A model generated the notes under the pieces. The model saw only the letters and a list, made by a program, of their open reading frames with translations, searched no databases and was not told where the DNA came from. From contig JAACJM010000341.1 in assembly GCA_013368315.1 (NCBI GenBank), positions 1-64,000 on the forward strand: DNA of 64,000 nucleotides. The letters are read 5' to 3'. The DNA is from Tetrapyrgos nigripes. Its lineage: Eukaryota; Basidiomycota; Agaricomycetes; Agaricales; Campanellaceae. Shown piece by piece: positions 21,531-32,727 of the stretch. The first letter of the stretch is position 1. Every line of letters starts with the position of its first letter. Both the position numbers and the translations under genes were made by a program.

Positions 21531-22059
21531 CCTATCTTCACAGGTGCATTCGACTACGCCCATAGTTCCGACGGTACCTTCTCGACTCACCATGGCAACC
21601 TTGCAACCCTCCGCTGCCTGCACATCGTTGCACGCATGCTCGACCCCACCAACACCCGTTCCCTCTCTACTAGGCATCTGGTACCCCTCTCCCACTCTCA
21701 TTGCTCCTCTTGGTCTCCAAAGTATCTTTGTTTAAGATGGCTCACTCGCCCCAACGCGTTCTGGTCTTCACCTAAGTCAGGCGTTGCCATTGGTGTTGAC
21801 ATTGATTTCTCATGCCTTTATGTGATGGGTGACTTGGTGGTTAGATTGGGCTTTGTGCTCTTCACTGCGTAATTGTTGTGTCGACATGAAGCTAGAGTTG
21901 AGTTGGATTTAGCCGTTGCGTTGGGTGTCTGGCAGCGCGTTGATGATCTTTGGATGTCAGTTTCGATTTTTTCCTCCTTAGCACATACATACTTAAGCTT
22001 ATTTTGCTCATACTACTTTGTAAGTAATTGCTATGTAGTCAATACAAGAGTGAAATTTT
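21531..22059. other. Unassigned sequence between the two parts of the family gene
   Basis: Plus-strand text such as GAFDYAHSSDGTFSTHHG (from 21543, after an AG acceptor) hints at an exon, but I cannot join it to anything. Confidence 0.3.
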
Positions 22060-22917
22060 GGTATGATCTTGTTGAGGAGGGCCTCGTACCTTGCCATGCG
22101 AAGCAGTGGCACCTTTCCCCAGTTGGGTCAAAGAGAAGGGCCTTGAAGCGGTCGGAATTTCCACGTTCGGATGCAGCGCCGGCACTCCAGATGCGCAAAT
22201 TTGGGTCGATGTCTGCAAAAATGATTGGTGCGACATGGCGAAGAGTTGTCAATGACTGCGATCTTTCGTTACCAACGTGCTTGACAAACTACAATAGTTA
22301 GACAATCAGTAACAAAGTCTATGTATGAATATGAGCAATTTTACGCACCAGTGGCCCAAAAGCCTGAACATCTTTTGCAAGCTTTGATAAAGGTGGATAT
22401 GCGGAAAGGTAATGATGGAGCTCGAGAAGATTTCCAGATTGATAGGTGGCATAACTCTCAAATCGTTCAAACGAGATTGCGCCCGAGGTGTCCGAAGGAG
22501 GTTCTTGTTGAAAAAGATTACTGTTGATCCACAGTTCAACCATGAGACAGTATTTTTTCCTGATGTCAGTGATCCGGGCCTCGTAAACGCTTAGCTCAGT
22601 GTCGATGTTGGACTTGGACTTAGGCTTTCGTCCCGGACCATTTTCGTACATCTGAAGGGAGGCGGTGAGAGTGGCATTAGCAGTTCGGAGCTCTGTGTTA
22701 CGATCCTTTAGCGTTTGAATCTGTAATTGGCATTTCTTCAGTGCCTTAGATTATTGGAAACGATGGCGCTGTCAGCCACGAGGCAATCTAAGACATAGAT
22801 GCCAAAACATACGTCGTATAATATAGTGGGATTTGCAGTTTGAGCAGGGAGTCTAATTGGTTCGAGATCATTGTTGTTGGTTTGGTCTTGGATTTCAGTA
22901 GGAGGAGTGGATGACAT
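22060..22917 (-). CDS. Uncharacterised Agaricomycete family protein, 5' part (DUF6698-like)
   Basis: Start ATG at 22917-22915. Exons 22917-22813, 22744-22349 and 22288 to about 22080, with in-phase GT..AG introns. The N-terminus (MSSTPPTEIQDQTNNND) leads into a coiled-coil-like stretch (CQLQIQTLKDRNTELRTAN) and then RITDIRKKYCLMVELWINSN. This layout (coiled coil, then KY..M..LW) matches the beginning of the same family whose end lies at 19719-20740 on the same strand. I infer one ancestral gene, now separated by about 1.3 kb that includes a hAT-like MITE. The exact break and whether any product is made are uncertain. Confidence 0.5.
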
Positions 22918-23299
22918 TTTGAGATATTAGGAGGAGTAGTAGTACTGATGGTTGAGGTTTATGGTTGAGTCAGAATCACCTTGAGGCGCGTATGTAAGTT
23001 TTAGTCTTGGTCCATGTTTTATTACCTCTTAAGCTTCATTTTCCATGGACTAAGCTGATTTCTGTAATGAGTACGTACATTAGCCCTTCCAGAATCTTTG
23101 TGCGAGACGACACCAAGAGGACACTTGGTAATGATGAGACGGCAGTAAATCTGTCCGTTATGGTAATAATCTGGTATCTTTCTCACGCCATCGATATGTA
23201 TGAAATTCAACACATGTCTCGCAGTCTCATATCTAGGTCTCCTAATGGGTCGGCTTCAGATACCAATGCGTTCGGATGGATGTCCCAAATGTCCAGGGT

Positions 23300-23455
23300 G
23301 TCCGGACACTCAGGAGACCGAGTCAACGTCTGAGTCAACGTCAGAGTCGGTATCCAAGTCAGCGTCACAGTCTGAGTCATGTCCAAGTCAGTGTCCAAGT
23401 CGGTATCTGAGTCAGTTTACGAGTCAGGGTACGAGTCGTAGTACTGGGTCAGTGC
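23300..23455 (+). repeat. GAGTCA-type simple repeat
   Basis: Repeated hexamers of the kind GAGTCA, AAGTCA and GAGTCG give Ser/Glu-rich frames by chance. Confidence 0.8.
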
Positions 23456-24087
23456 TAGGTCAGGCCTGATAGCTGCCAGGTATTATGTAATCAAAGCTTG
23501 CTGATGATTCACGGTGACAACTACTGTGCACCACCAGCAAAAATCGGTGTCAAACAGACTTTGGCAGTACATAGATATAGTATAGTTACACCACTCTAGA
23601 AAATATCGTGGAGAATTATGATCTCCCCCGGGTACAGTACCCAAAATAAAGTTTTTTGCAGAGCTGCTGTGATCAATGTTGCACAGTTCGCATTTTCAGC
23701 ATGGATGCACTGGCACAGCTGCTTTTTTGGTCCTATCTTATCAAAATCTAATTTAATCTACTAAGTATTGTAATTATACCACATGTGTGACATTCTCATG
23801 CTTTCCCTTAAGCTGGTTCTTTTGGCTTTCTTTGCACATTTGCTGAAGAAAATATACTTATATTACAGTAATAATGTGGGTACTTGTATGAGTACCCTTG
23901 GCCTCCAGTGCCTTGACCCATGACCCACCAAGGACTTGTGGGAAAAGGGTACTCCTGTCCAAGGGTTTAAGACTCACAGGTAATGAGTGGATCAACCTGT
24001 GAGTACCCACCAAAGACTCAGACTTGTGCCAGTCTTTAATTATTACTGTTAGCGTGTATCAATGTATATACATAAAATGGCAAATTC
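23456..24087. other. Intergenic sequence 3' of the transposase
   Basis: No gene. GTGGGTACTTG...GAGTACCC and GTGAGTACCCAC (23877-24010) form loose inverted pairs. I could not define the left end of the Plavaka element here. Confidence 0.4.
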
Positions 24088-27000
24088 CTAAGATACTACA
24101 GTGTACTCTGGATACATACTCTTCATCCGTAGAAAAATATCACCATCTACAAGATCAAATATGAAACGGTCACTGGATAGAGGATCATCATCGTTAACTG
24201 CAGGTGCCAAAATTCCACGTATAATCAAGGCTACAGGGATAAATTCAGATCTTTGATCTTTTCGAAGACGAATGAGTCCTAGTCTCCTGTCTCGTGCAGG
24301 TCGCTGGTTGACCACTTTGTATGGCTGAATAAAAGCGATTGCATAGGACTTCTCCTCGATAATTGTAGTGAATAGGTACAGCAACTGTGCAAAGTTGAGC
24401 TGGTTTTCTGCCTTTTGAAATAGCACAAAATCATATCTTTGATTGTGGTGGAAATCTGGATTACATCACAAGTAATCAGTGGCTTCCCGCCACGTTTCCA
24501 TGGATTCGTAGTTGACCTTCAAAAATTGAAATGGAGTTATCTATATTGTTGTTGCCCTTTGTTAATGCATTAGGAATATGATTAAGATATGACTTACAGT
24601 ATCACTTGGACTGTATCTTACTGGCTGATTTCGTGGCAGGTGGATGTGATATGCCGATAGGAAGGCTGTCATATAAATGCCCAATTCAATTCGGAATCTT
24701 GAAAATAATGATTTGTTTGATTCAATGCTTCAAGTTCTTGAAGTGAAATGGGTTTCTTTTTGGAGCCAATATGGAAATGGTGGCTTCCAGGTCCTTCTTC
24801 TGAAGCATTGACTTCTTCTGACTCTTCATTATTGACTGTGCTGTTATGTTCATCCAATAAATCCAACTGTGTGCAGATAACTGTGGCAACCATGAATTGG
24901 TGTTCAATTCGTAGTATCTGAAGATTACATACTTGAGTATTGCTTGCAAAAGAAAATAGTGAAAATGTGACCTGATCTGCAACTTCTTTGAAATTTGTCC
25001 TCTGGTGATATATTTTTCGGAGTGGCCCATGCATTTTTTCGTTAGGCTTTGTCCCGTACACTGACTGCACCCCCTTTTGCTGAATTTCATCAAAGACATG
25101 CTGATGGTAATGCATTTTAGGAAAATTCCATGACTTATCACCAAACTCTGTATCTTTGGCAAGTGAGATATATCTCTGAAGAAAGGGTTATTCTAGTATA
25201 CAGATCAAAAGTGAAAACTATACTGACTGAGATCATGGAGTTGAAAACCAATACAGCAGCTCTTCCTTCCCATATTCTACCTTCTGTTTGGACTGCCAAG
25301 CCTGCATACATAGTCATATTTTGGTAGGCACGCAAGCATCTCAGCAGCTGGAAGGCGGCATCACCCTGCTCAAATACATCATGGGCAGCAAACAAAAATA
25401 TCTAGAGAACATGTGGATTCTGAAAAGTAAAGTCAAATAAGACACCAACCTTGGAGATATCACGATGTTTGGAGCCATCATTGAATGATGTATTGGTGAC
25501 AGACCTGAAGTGATTGAGTCCTCTCCACCCTGGCATTTTACTGAACCTAAATAAAATAAATCTGATTTAATACTCTTGAATCAAAGATCAATTTTGAATA
25601 CCTAGTATCAACTTTGGCAGAAGCTGCCCTTCCTACAGATTTCAAGTGTTCTTTGAATTGCTCAAACAAATGATCACCCCATAATCCACTGCTGTCAAAA
25701 TGCAGCTCATCAAAGGAGCAACCAAAGTATGGATCCATATGTGCCAGCTTCCAAAAAACATTCTGTGAACAGTATTATTTATTGATAGTTGATATTATAG
25801 CTGTGACTTACTTCAACAGGCCGTAGTCCCTGTTCCTTCAAAACACTCTCTTTATCTGACTGTCTCGAAAATGTCCTAATTTCCTGGAATAATTTTTTGA
25901 TGTCTTCTGGAGTCCGTAGCTGGATATTGGCTGAAAGGTTTGACTGGTCTTCTTTTCTGACTAGGCATTTTGGGCAGGGACAGAGGCCTCCAAGACCTCG
26001 GATGAGTGCCATTACACACCTTATAATACAGATATTAATACCAGTTGATTCAAGAAATGAAGTTTAAAATACTCACTGTTCCTCATAGTCAGCTGATAAG
26101 ATAAAGGGTATAGGAAAGAGCTGTCTTTGGATCCTGTCGCCACATAATAGAGCACCCCCATGTTCCAAATATGGAATGATTGACTCGATAATTTTCTCAA
26201 ATGCTGCATGCCATACTGCATTCTTGAAATTGACAAAGTGAGTTTTACCAGACTGGGCTGGATCTTCTTCGACCTAGAAGCTTACTTCAGAAAATATGAC
26301 AGATCAAGAAATGAACACAGCCTAACTATAGGAAGCCATCCCACAACACGACCACCACCGATCCCAACACCGTCGCGTATGTGAGATGGTAAATTTGCAC
26401 AACGGGCTATGACAGGATAGCCTTTCTGAGTACCAAATGACGAGAGCTTGTTTTTATCCGCATATAGAATGATGAAAAATGGTTTTCCATCTGCTGGAAG
26501 TTCAGACTAAAATAATCACTGAAATTAAATTATATTAATTGAGGCTATTCTCTGAACTTACCTGAATACGCCACCAACCATCAGCAGTCCAAGCCTCTTC
26601 TATAAAAGGCTCCCATTTATCACCATCAAATTTTGAATATCTTCAGGCATCCCATTCAATTTCTGAACATAGCTCAGAATTACTTGCAATTTCTGTCACC
26701 CAGTCCCACAAAGGCCTATAATGAACATCAAATTCTCCCTTGTGCTCATGGTGAAAAACAGAAATCTGGGACTTTGTAAACTTTGGAAGAAATATATAAT
26801 GAGTTATAGAGACATATTCACAAAGTGCAAAATGGAAACTTACTGCAGGATATTTGACTGAAGCCAGGCTCCACAGTTTTTGCATCTCAACAGCAGTGTG
26901 AATAGTAAATTTGTCAGTGTGCTTAGCGGTCTTGTTGAGTAAATCAATAAGATCACTAGTAAGCCCTTGGTTGAGTCCAGCTTTGAGTGCAAATTCAGAA

Positions 27001-28179
27001 ACCTCGTAATCCAGTCTTGTCCTAAAGGGTTTCCAAGGCTCAAAGTCAGTTGGTACTTCATAATCTGGCAATGGCATGAATCCAAATTTTTCAAATGGTT
27101 CTATAATCACAGGTTTTTGGCTTTGAGGATGAAATTCTGTTCTGATATCATCAACTTCAGGGTCTGCTGATTGCCTGGAAATTGACTCGTCCTGGGGCAT
27201 GAGATCATCTGGTAAGAACTGGTCCTCTTCATGGATGTCTAGTAAAATATAGAAAGTGAATCAATTGCCAATGCAAAATTTGCTTACCCTCATTCCAGTT
27301 TTCTAGACCAGGATCTGGCTGAAATACACAATATTTTTTAAGAGTTAGCTGTGTTACTACACAACGAAGATGAAAGAAAATGATCACCTTGATGAGGTAC
27401 TAGTAATGTACTACTTGTCATGAATCCCTTCATGCCTTCGCTTCTAGACCCTGTTCTTTGTTCTCCTTCCATCATTCTTCTCCCTTCCATCATTCTTCTC
27501 CCTTCCATCATTCTTCGCTTCTTTGGTTCTAGATCATGTTCCTTGTACCTATGGCTTCCATCTTCTTTGATGCATCATTTCTCTGATTGACAGATCATAT
27601 CTGTACCTGTTACACATATTGACATCACTTAGATACCTGATTATCATTCCTTGATTGTTTCCATCAGTACCTACTGATCTAATCTTGTTCTCCTTCGCAC
27701 TTTTGTATATATACTCCAGGGCTTTGTAGATAGTTCCTCAGTCTGTCCACTTCTGTCCCTCTGATCCATACTGCTCAGCATTGTCCTCAGTACTATGTAG
27801 ACTCTGGCCCAGTACTGGCTTACTCATCTATACCATCTATTTGCCTTATTGCTTCATCTTTGGTTCCTGTGTGGTGGCCTGAGAGGCATCCAGTCCCTAT
27901 CTGAACCTGTTCTTGACACTACTTGGAATGGGTAGAGCATTGCGAATGTGAGCTATTTAATTTGCACAAATTTTAGTAGAAGATTACTTGGTAAAACAAA
28001 AAAAAAAGCACACCGTCTTGAAGATTCACAGCCGCTATGTTGTTCTGTAACTCGTTTCGTTTGCGGGCCTCACAAGCTTTTTGATGCCGGCTAAAGCCTT
28101 GTGAACCAATCCACTTTTCACAAAAGTCGCAGTATTTCTGTTGTTTATTGTCTGCAGTGTACCGAGTTTGAGGATCCAT
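24088..28179 (-). pseudogene. Plavaka-type transposase, broken
   Basis: A long minus-strand gene with about a dozen introns. ATG at 28179-28177 starts a C2HC-like zinc finger (YCDFCEKW...RHQKAC). Later exons read FEPWKPFRTRLDYEVSEFAL, HYRPLWDWVTE, FGTQKGYPVIARCANLP, GIGGGRVVGWLPI, LIRGLGGLCPCPKCLV, FDSSGLWGDHLFEQF and GTKPNEKMHGPLRKIYHQRT, ending YTVVS at 24088. These match fungal Plavaka transposases, which Repbase groups with EnSpm/CACTA. Two lesions are seen: an in-frame TGA at 26645-26643 (EWDA, stop, RYSKFDGDKWEPF) and a 503-bp solo LTR inserted between the zinc-finger exon and the next (27416-27918). The rest is still readable. I could not define the element's terminal repeats. Confidence 0.85.
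27416..27918 (+). mobile_element. Solo LTR (503 bp) with CTACT target duplication
   Basis: Starts TGTCATGAATCC and ends TTCTTGACA, giving inverted TGTCA/TGACA ends. CTACT lies at 27411-27415 and 27919-27923. It contains a TATA-like GTATATATACTCC, as LTR promoters do, and a three-fold CTTCCATCATTCTTCTCC repeat. No internal retrotransposon DNA remains, so recombination between two LTRs has removed it. Confidence 0.88.
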
Positions 28180-28760
28180 TAGAGTACTTATTATAGTATG
28201 AGTAGTCATAAATGTAAGGTTGAACCATATATAAAGAAGAGGAGACATACACAATGGTAGGCAGTACAAGTATGTGACAGGGGAAGGAAGGGCGACTGCG
28301 CAAGCTGAATCAATGATGAACAGTTATAAGAGTACGCCTCTGTGAATTGTGTACTGGATAAGCCAGCTTCTTATTAAGCGGCAATTCATATTACCGGCAG
28401 TTGTAATGACCAGCTGATCGTTGTGAGATCCTTACAATGACCTCATAAGGCTTACCTCATTGTAAGGCCGAAATGAAATTTCCGACAAATGGCACGTTCG
28501 TGTATTAACTTCTCCAAACTCCAAGGCTCACGAACAGGTTGCCTGGAGTTTGGCGAAATAGAAACCATTGAAACAAAGCCACCAGCGTCCATCGAGGGGG
28601 TCTAGTAAACATGCATGCAGTCATTGAGTAATAATCAACAGTCCAAAAAGAAAAGAAAAGAACAAAGGAAAAGAAATTCAAAGAAAAAGTCCGTTTCGGG
28701 AAGCAAATATCAGGAAGAAAAGGAATAATAGAAAGAAAAGGGACGGGAAAGCGAGCGAAA
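28180..28760. other. Intergenic sequence between transposase and gag-like gene
   Basis: Contains a small inverted repeat, CCTTACAATGA and TCATTGTAAGG, at 28430-28468. Pyrimidine/purine tracts near 28630-28740 could belong to the retroelement downstream of gag. No reverse transcriptase is visible. Confidence 0.45.
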
Positions 28761-30173
28761 TTATTGACGGGGAGGGACATTTGATGGAGGAGGTTTGGCG
28801 GGAAGAATGGAGGAAGGGGGAGTGGTTTTGTTGGGAAGGAGGGGACATTTAGAGCTTCTGTGAGAAGGGAGCTCGCAGACATTGCAAATATGAAGACGTG
28901 TGCAAGTACTCGCGGAGGCAGAGCAAAATCCCATGTTCCAATTGTTACAAGGGACTCCGGATTTGGTAGGCGTGGTGCGGTTAGATCTCTGGGGAGCTTC
29001 ATCAACACATGATCCTGTGTCGCTGATGTGAGATTCTCTGAGATCAGAGAAGAGGCTGAAATCGGTGAAACGGATGGAACGGGAATTAGCGATGCGAGAG
29101 CGGACAGCTTTGTCGAAATGAATGACTCGGGGATAGAAAGTCTTCTTGACAGCTGCGAACTGCCGATGAATGTATTCCCCATAAGCCCTGACATCCGACT
29201 CGAGATGAGGAAAAATGCGAGTATAAGCTGTCGCAACTTTATGCCACACCACGCCCCATTCGTTGGAGTCAGTGATTTGCTTTGATGGGACCTGGTTCCC
29301 AAATCTGATCTGGATTCCGTCTGCCAGGTCTTCTGTTCGATCCTCCGTGTACGTGTTTGAGTACAAAGAGGTGAAGACCACGTCGAGATTAACTGGTTTA
29401 CTGAGCAGAATAGCTTTAAGCTCAGATTCGGGGAGGTCTGGGCAAAGAGGAGACAATTGGAGGGAGCGGAGAGCTTTCTTGGGGTCTTCAAGATTCTTGG
29501 ATAGAAGATGTAGAGTTTGACGACAGATAGGGGAAAGATCGTCCATAGCAACTGCTGACAACAGATTGCCCCTGGACCAGGGATATTCTGTGTCGTCCTC
29601 CTTCGATGCCTTCTTGCTTGGGAAAGGTGAATCAACAAGGGGATCGGGAGTGTCATGATTGTCTGGCAACTCATCTGGACTGCGGGCTCTTTTCTTCCCT
29701 CTACTAACTGCTTCCTCCTCTCCTTTATCTGTGTTATCCGGCATCTCCAAGAATGCAGCCAAGCCACCTTTCCGATCCTGATCTGACATCCCCTGAACCA
29801 TACGTAATTTCTCCTGTATTTCCAAAACTGCCCCAATCTTTGAATGTTGGTGTTTGCGGTAACGATCGACGATTGTGTTACACTCGGCCATTGTAATCTT
29901 TGGAATGAGCACCTTGACCCGAGTGCCACTACTAAGGGGTGAAGCGGTGGATGATGAACCTCCACTAGCGTTGGCTGCGGTCGAGTTTGTTGAAGCAGGG
30001 TTAATTGTGGAAGTGGATGTGGCGGTGGCGGTGCCTTGGGTAATGTTATTGGCAGTTCCATCAGAACCGGTAGGAACGTTGGCAGAAGTGGAGGGATCGC
30101 CACCAGTGTTCGAGGTGGGAGTGTTGGCATCACCAGGGTTCGAAGTAGAAGCATTATCATTGGTAGTGGCCAT
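28761..30173 (-). CDS. Gag-like zinc-finger protein (probably of a DIRS-type retroelement), 470 aa
   Basis: Intronless. I chose the ATG at 30173 because the 73 residues upstream look like translated 5' UTR, and a TATA-like box lies about 110 bp upstream. The N-terminus is low complexity (Thr, Ser, Asn, Gly). The middle has a helical domain (ITMAECNTIVDRYRKHQHSK) and a conserved-looking region (WHKVATAYTRIFPHLESDVR). The C-terminus has a CCCH-type finger (CNNWNMGFC...CTRLH) followed by CNVCELPSHRSSKC. This arrangement is typical of gag-like proteins of fungal tyrosine-recombinase retroelements. A domesticated gag is possible. It is the only complete retroelement frame in this region, and its partner enzymes are missing or lie 9 kb away (recombinase at 18.2 kb). 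Confidence 0.6.
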   Translation of the reverse strand: MATTNDNASTSNPGDANTPTSNTGGDPSTSANVPTGSDGTANNITQGTATATSTSTINPASTNSTAANASGGSSSTASPLSSGTRVKVLIPKITMAECNTIVDRYRKHQHSKIGAVLEIQEKLRMVQGMSDQDRKGGLAAFLEMPDNTDKGEEEAVSRGKKRARSPDELPDNHDTPDPLVDSPFPSKKASKEDDTEYPWSRGNLLSAVAMDDLSPICRQTLHLLSKNLEDPKKALRSLQLSPLCPDLPESELKAILLSKPVNLDVVFTSLYSNTYTEDRTEDLADGIQIRFGNQVPSKQITDSNEWGVVWHKVATAYTRIFPHLESDVRAYGEYIHRQFAAVKKTFYPRVIHFDKAVRSRIANSRSIRFTDFSLFSDLRESHISDTGSCVDEAPQRSNRTTPTKSGVPCNNWNMGFCSASASTCTRLHICNVCELPSHRSSKCPLLPNKTTPPSSILPAKPPPSNVPPRQ

Positions 30174-30278
30174 AGGGGAGGGAATGGAATGATGTAGAGT
30201 GATTTGAGCAAAAAATTTCTCGAGTGAACAGCGAGTGAACGAGAGAAATAAACTAAGGGGAAAGAACAGAAGGGGAAA

Positions 30279-30288
30279 GTATATATAA
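30279..30288 (-). promoter_or_regulatory. TATA-like box of the gag-like gene
   Basis: On the minus strand it reads CCTTATATATAC, about 110 bp upstream of the chosen ATG. Confidence 0.5.
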
Positions 30289-30419
30289 GGTGAATGATGG
30301 AAATATGAAAAAAGATGAAGCATGTGGAGAAGGGTGTAAGAGGAATGTTTGAGGAGGATGTTTGGAAGGATGTAGGAGACTAGCAATTTCACCGAATTGT
30401 GATCGGATCACAAACTGCT

Positions 30420-32727
30420 AGTAAGGAGGGTCCGATCTCAATGAGATGTATGAACCAAGATGGAGGATAGGAAAGGATAAGAAGTGGAGGAAGTGAGAAT
30501 GCAAGACTCTGTGAAGCACTCGCAATTAGACTATATTAAAGTAAACATTAACCACGAAACAACGTTATCTGCCCTTGTCATCTTCTCTAATCCGTTACGT
30601 CATAACAGTGACGAAGAAACCCATTCCTCGCAGCAGCCACATTCTGCATCTTCAGCAACCGTAACCTGTACCTTGATTTACTGGACAAGCTACAGTTTAC
30701 AGACTGGCAGTCGAGTACTCATTCAAAGTACGCTACGCAGTAATTACTAACACAGTGAATAGGAAGAGTAAGAAGAATGAATGATTTAGCAAGAAGAGCT
30801 AGTGTACTGAATGTAGTAGTATGTAAAGCGAGTAAGTACAAGAAAACGCGTACGAAGCCAATCAAGGCTAACGCAAACAACCCAGCAAGTAAATTTAAAA
30901 GTGGGTGGGCATGCACGTATTACCATGTATACGTATCATGATAAATCGATAATGCCCGAGTCCCCATGGCCAATATGTTCGATAACGCCCAGCCCAACCG
31001 GTCCAACCCAACAACAGGGTCCTATAAGTATGCTATAGTAAGTACTTCTCAGTCTGACACGAAGATAGAGAGATAGATAGACGTATAAACAGACAAACAG
31101 ATAGGAGACAGATAGACAGACACACAGATAGTCTATGGACAAAGACGACTTGAGAAAGGCGAGCGAGAAAAGGTGTGACCGGCGTACGGTCCTGCTAATA
31201 AAACATATAGATAAAGCAAAGTAAAAGTAAAAAGTAAAAAGTAAGTATACATATAAGTAAATGTAAACGTGAGTTGGTAGATACGTAGGTCGAGTAGCTA
31301 AGGTTGAAACAGTGAAAACAATCAAAACGTGAAAAAGTCGTCTGTGTATATATCAATATCATTCGTTTCGTCCGAATCGTCCGTTGGTCGGTTTTGAGTT
31401 CGGGGTGATCATAAAAGGGAGGAGCAGGAGGAGGAGGAAGAGGGAGGAGGAATGAAGTGAAGTGAAGTTGTCGTCATCAAAAAAGGGAAGAAGCGTATGT
31501 AGGAGGAGGAGAGGTGGTATATCACCAATAATCAAAAGTAGGTAAACAATGCTAATGCCAATGCAAAGCAAAGCAGAGAGGAAAGAAGAAGGTAAAGGGT
31601 AAGAAGGAAGAAGGTGAATTGGTGAATAAAGTGGGGGGGGGGGAGTTCCGAGGTAACGTACGCATACGCATCTACGCCTGCGCATCTGCCTGTATCATAT
31701 CCACTTCCTACTTCCATTCATCTACCGCATCTTAGTACCACGTCCACCAGCCACCAGCTCATGTGCCGACCTTGGTTGGTTGGTTGGTTGGTTGGGTAGT
31801 ATCTTGTCAGAGAAGGCAGATGTAGAGTTGGAGGAGAACTTGTTGTCCAGTCCGGTCCCAATCCTCCTAGTACATCCCTTCACCAAAACCGAGTACTGAG
31901 TATCAAGCACTGAGTGGCGGGTACCACGTAGCACGTAGCGCGTACTTCTACGTCGTCTACGAAAACGGATACGGATACGTGTAACGAGTACCCGAAAACC
32001 GTCACGGAGGGAAAAGGGCCGGTGGTTGGTGGGGTTAGCGTAGGGCGTAGGGCATGGGAAATGGAAATTGGGAATGGAGAGGTATGATAGTAGGCGCAGG
32101 ATGCATTGTGGATAGTCGGTACGTCGGTAGCGGGTACAGCGTGGACATCGACATCGACATCGACATCGGCATCGGCATCAGCATGGACGGGCTTGAGACG
32201 GGTACGACTGAAACTGAGACTGAAACTCAGACGGACGAGCCACACAGACACCGGCCTCAGACGAGCTCACGAGCCAGACACGTCAAGGGTACAAAGAGTA
32301 CAGAGAACAGGGTACAGCCAACAGACTCACCACCACCACCCCAGCCTCTCGGCCATCCACATCAATGTGCACGTCCACATCTCTAAATCCACGACGATCA
32401 TGAGACAAGGGACAATGGACATTTTCGGTTACGGTTTTCGAGTGGCGTGGGGTAGCATGGGGTAGCATCTACCAAAGGAGGCGAAAGGCGAAGACGATGC
32501 GATTTGCGTGGTCGGAAAGTGGTCGGGAAGTGAAAGTGAAAGCGAAAGTAATAACGAAAGAGCAGCGACAAGAGCGAGTGAGCAAGAAAGGGAGGAGAGG
32601 AAGGTGGGCGAGATGGGTGGGTAACGCGGGTGAGGCGGGTCAAGGTAACGCTAAGTAAGGCCTGTATGCGTTTATGTATTTATATGTTACTACTACTAGT
32701 GTGATCAGTGACTAGTGATCAATGACA
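30420..32727. other. Intergenic region with simple repeats
   Basis: No gene supported. Contains AGATAG-type repeats (31060-31130), a G+A-rich tract (31415-31520), GGTT repeats (about 31773-31796) and a GACATC hexamer run (32143-32175) whose repeat translations only look like proteins. Confidence 0.6.

Noticed and set aside
23200..23469. A Ser/Glu-rich 89-residue ORF
   Set aside because: Produced by GAGTCA-type simple repeats.
28505..30211. A 568-residue minus-strand frame overlapping the gag-like gene
   Set aside because: It is the shadow of the gag-like frame; its composition (Pro, Leu, Ser runs) follows from codon bias of the real frame.
32054..32465. Overlapping plus-strand ORFs of about 110-119 residues
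   Set aside because: Simple-repeat translations (GACATC hexamers) in an intergenic region; no conserved motifs.
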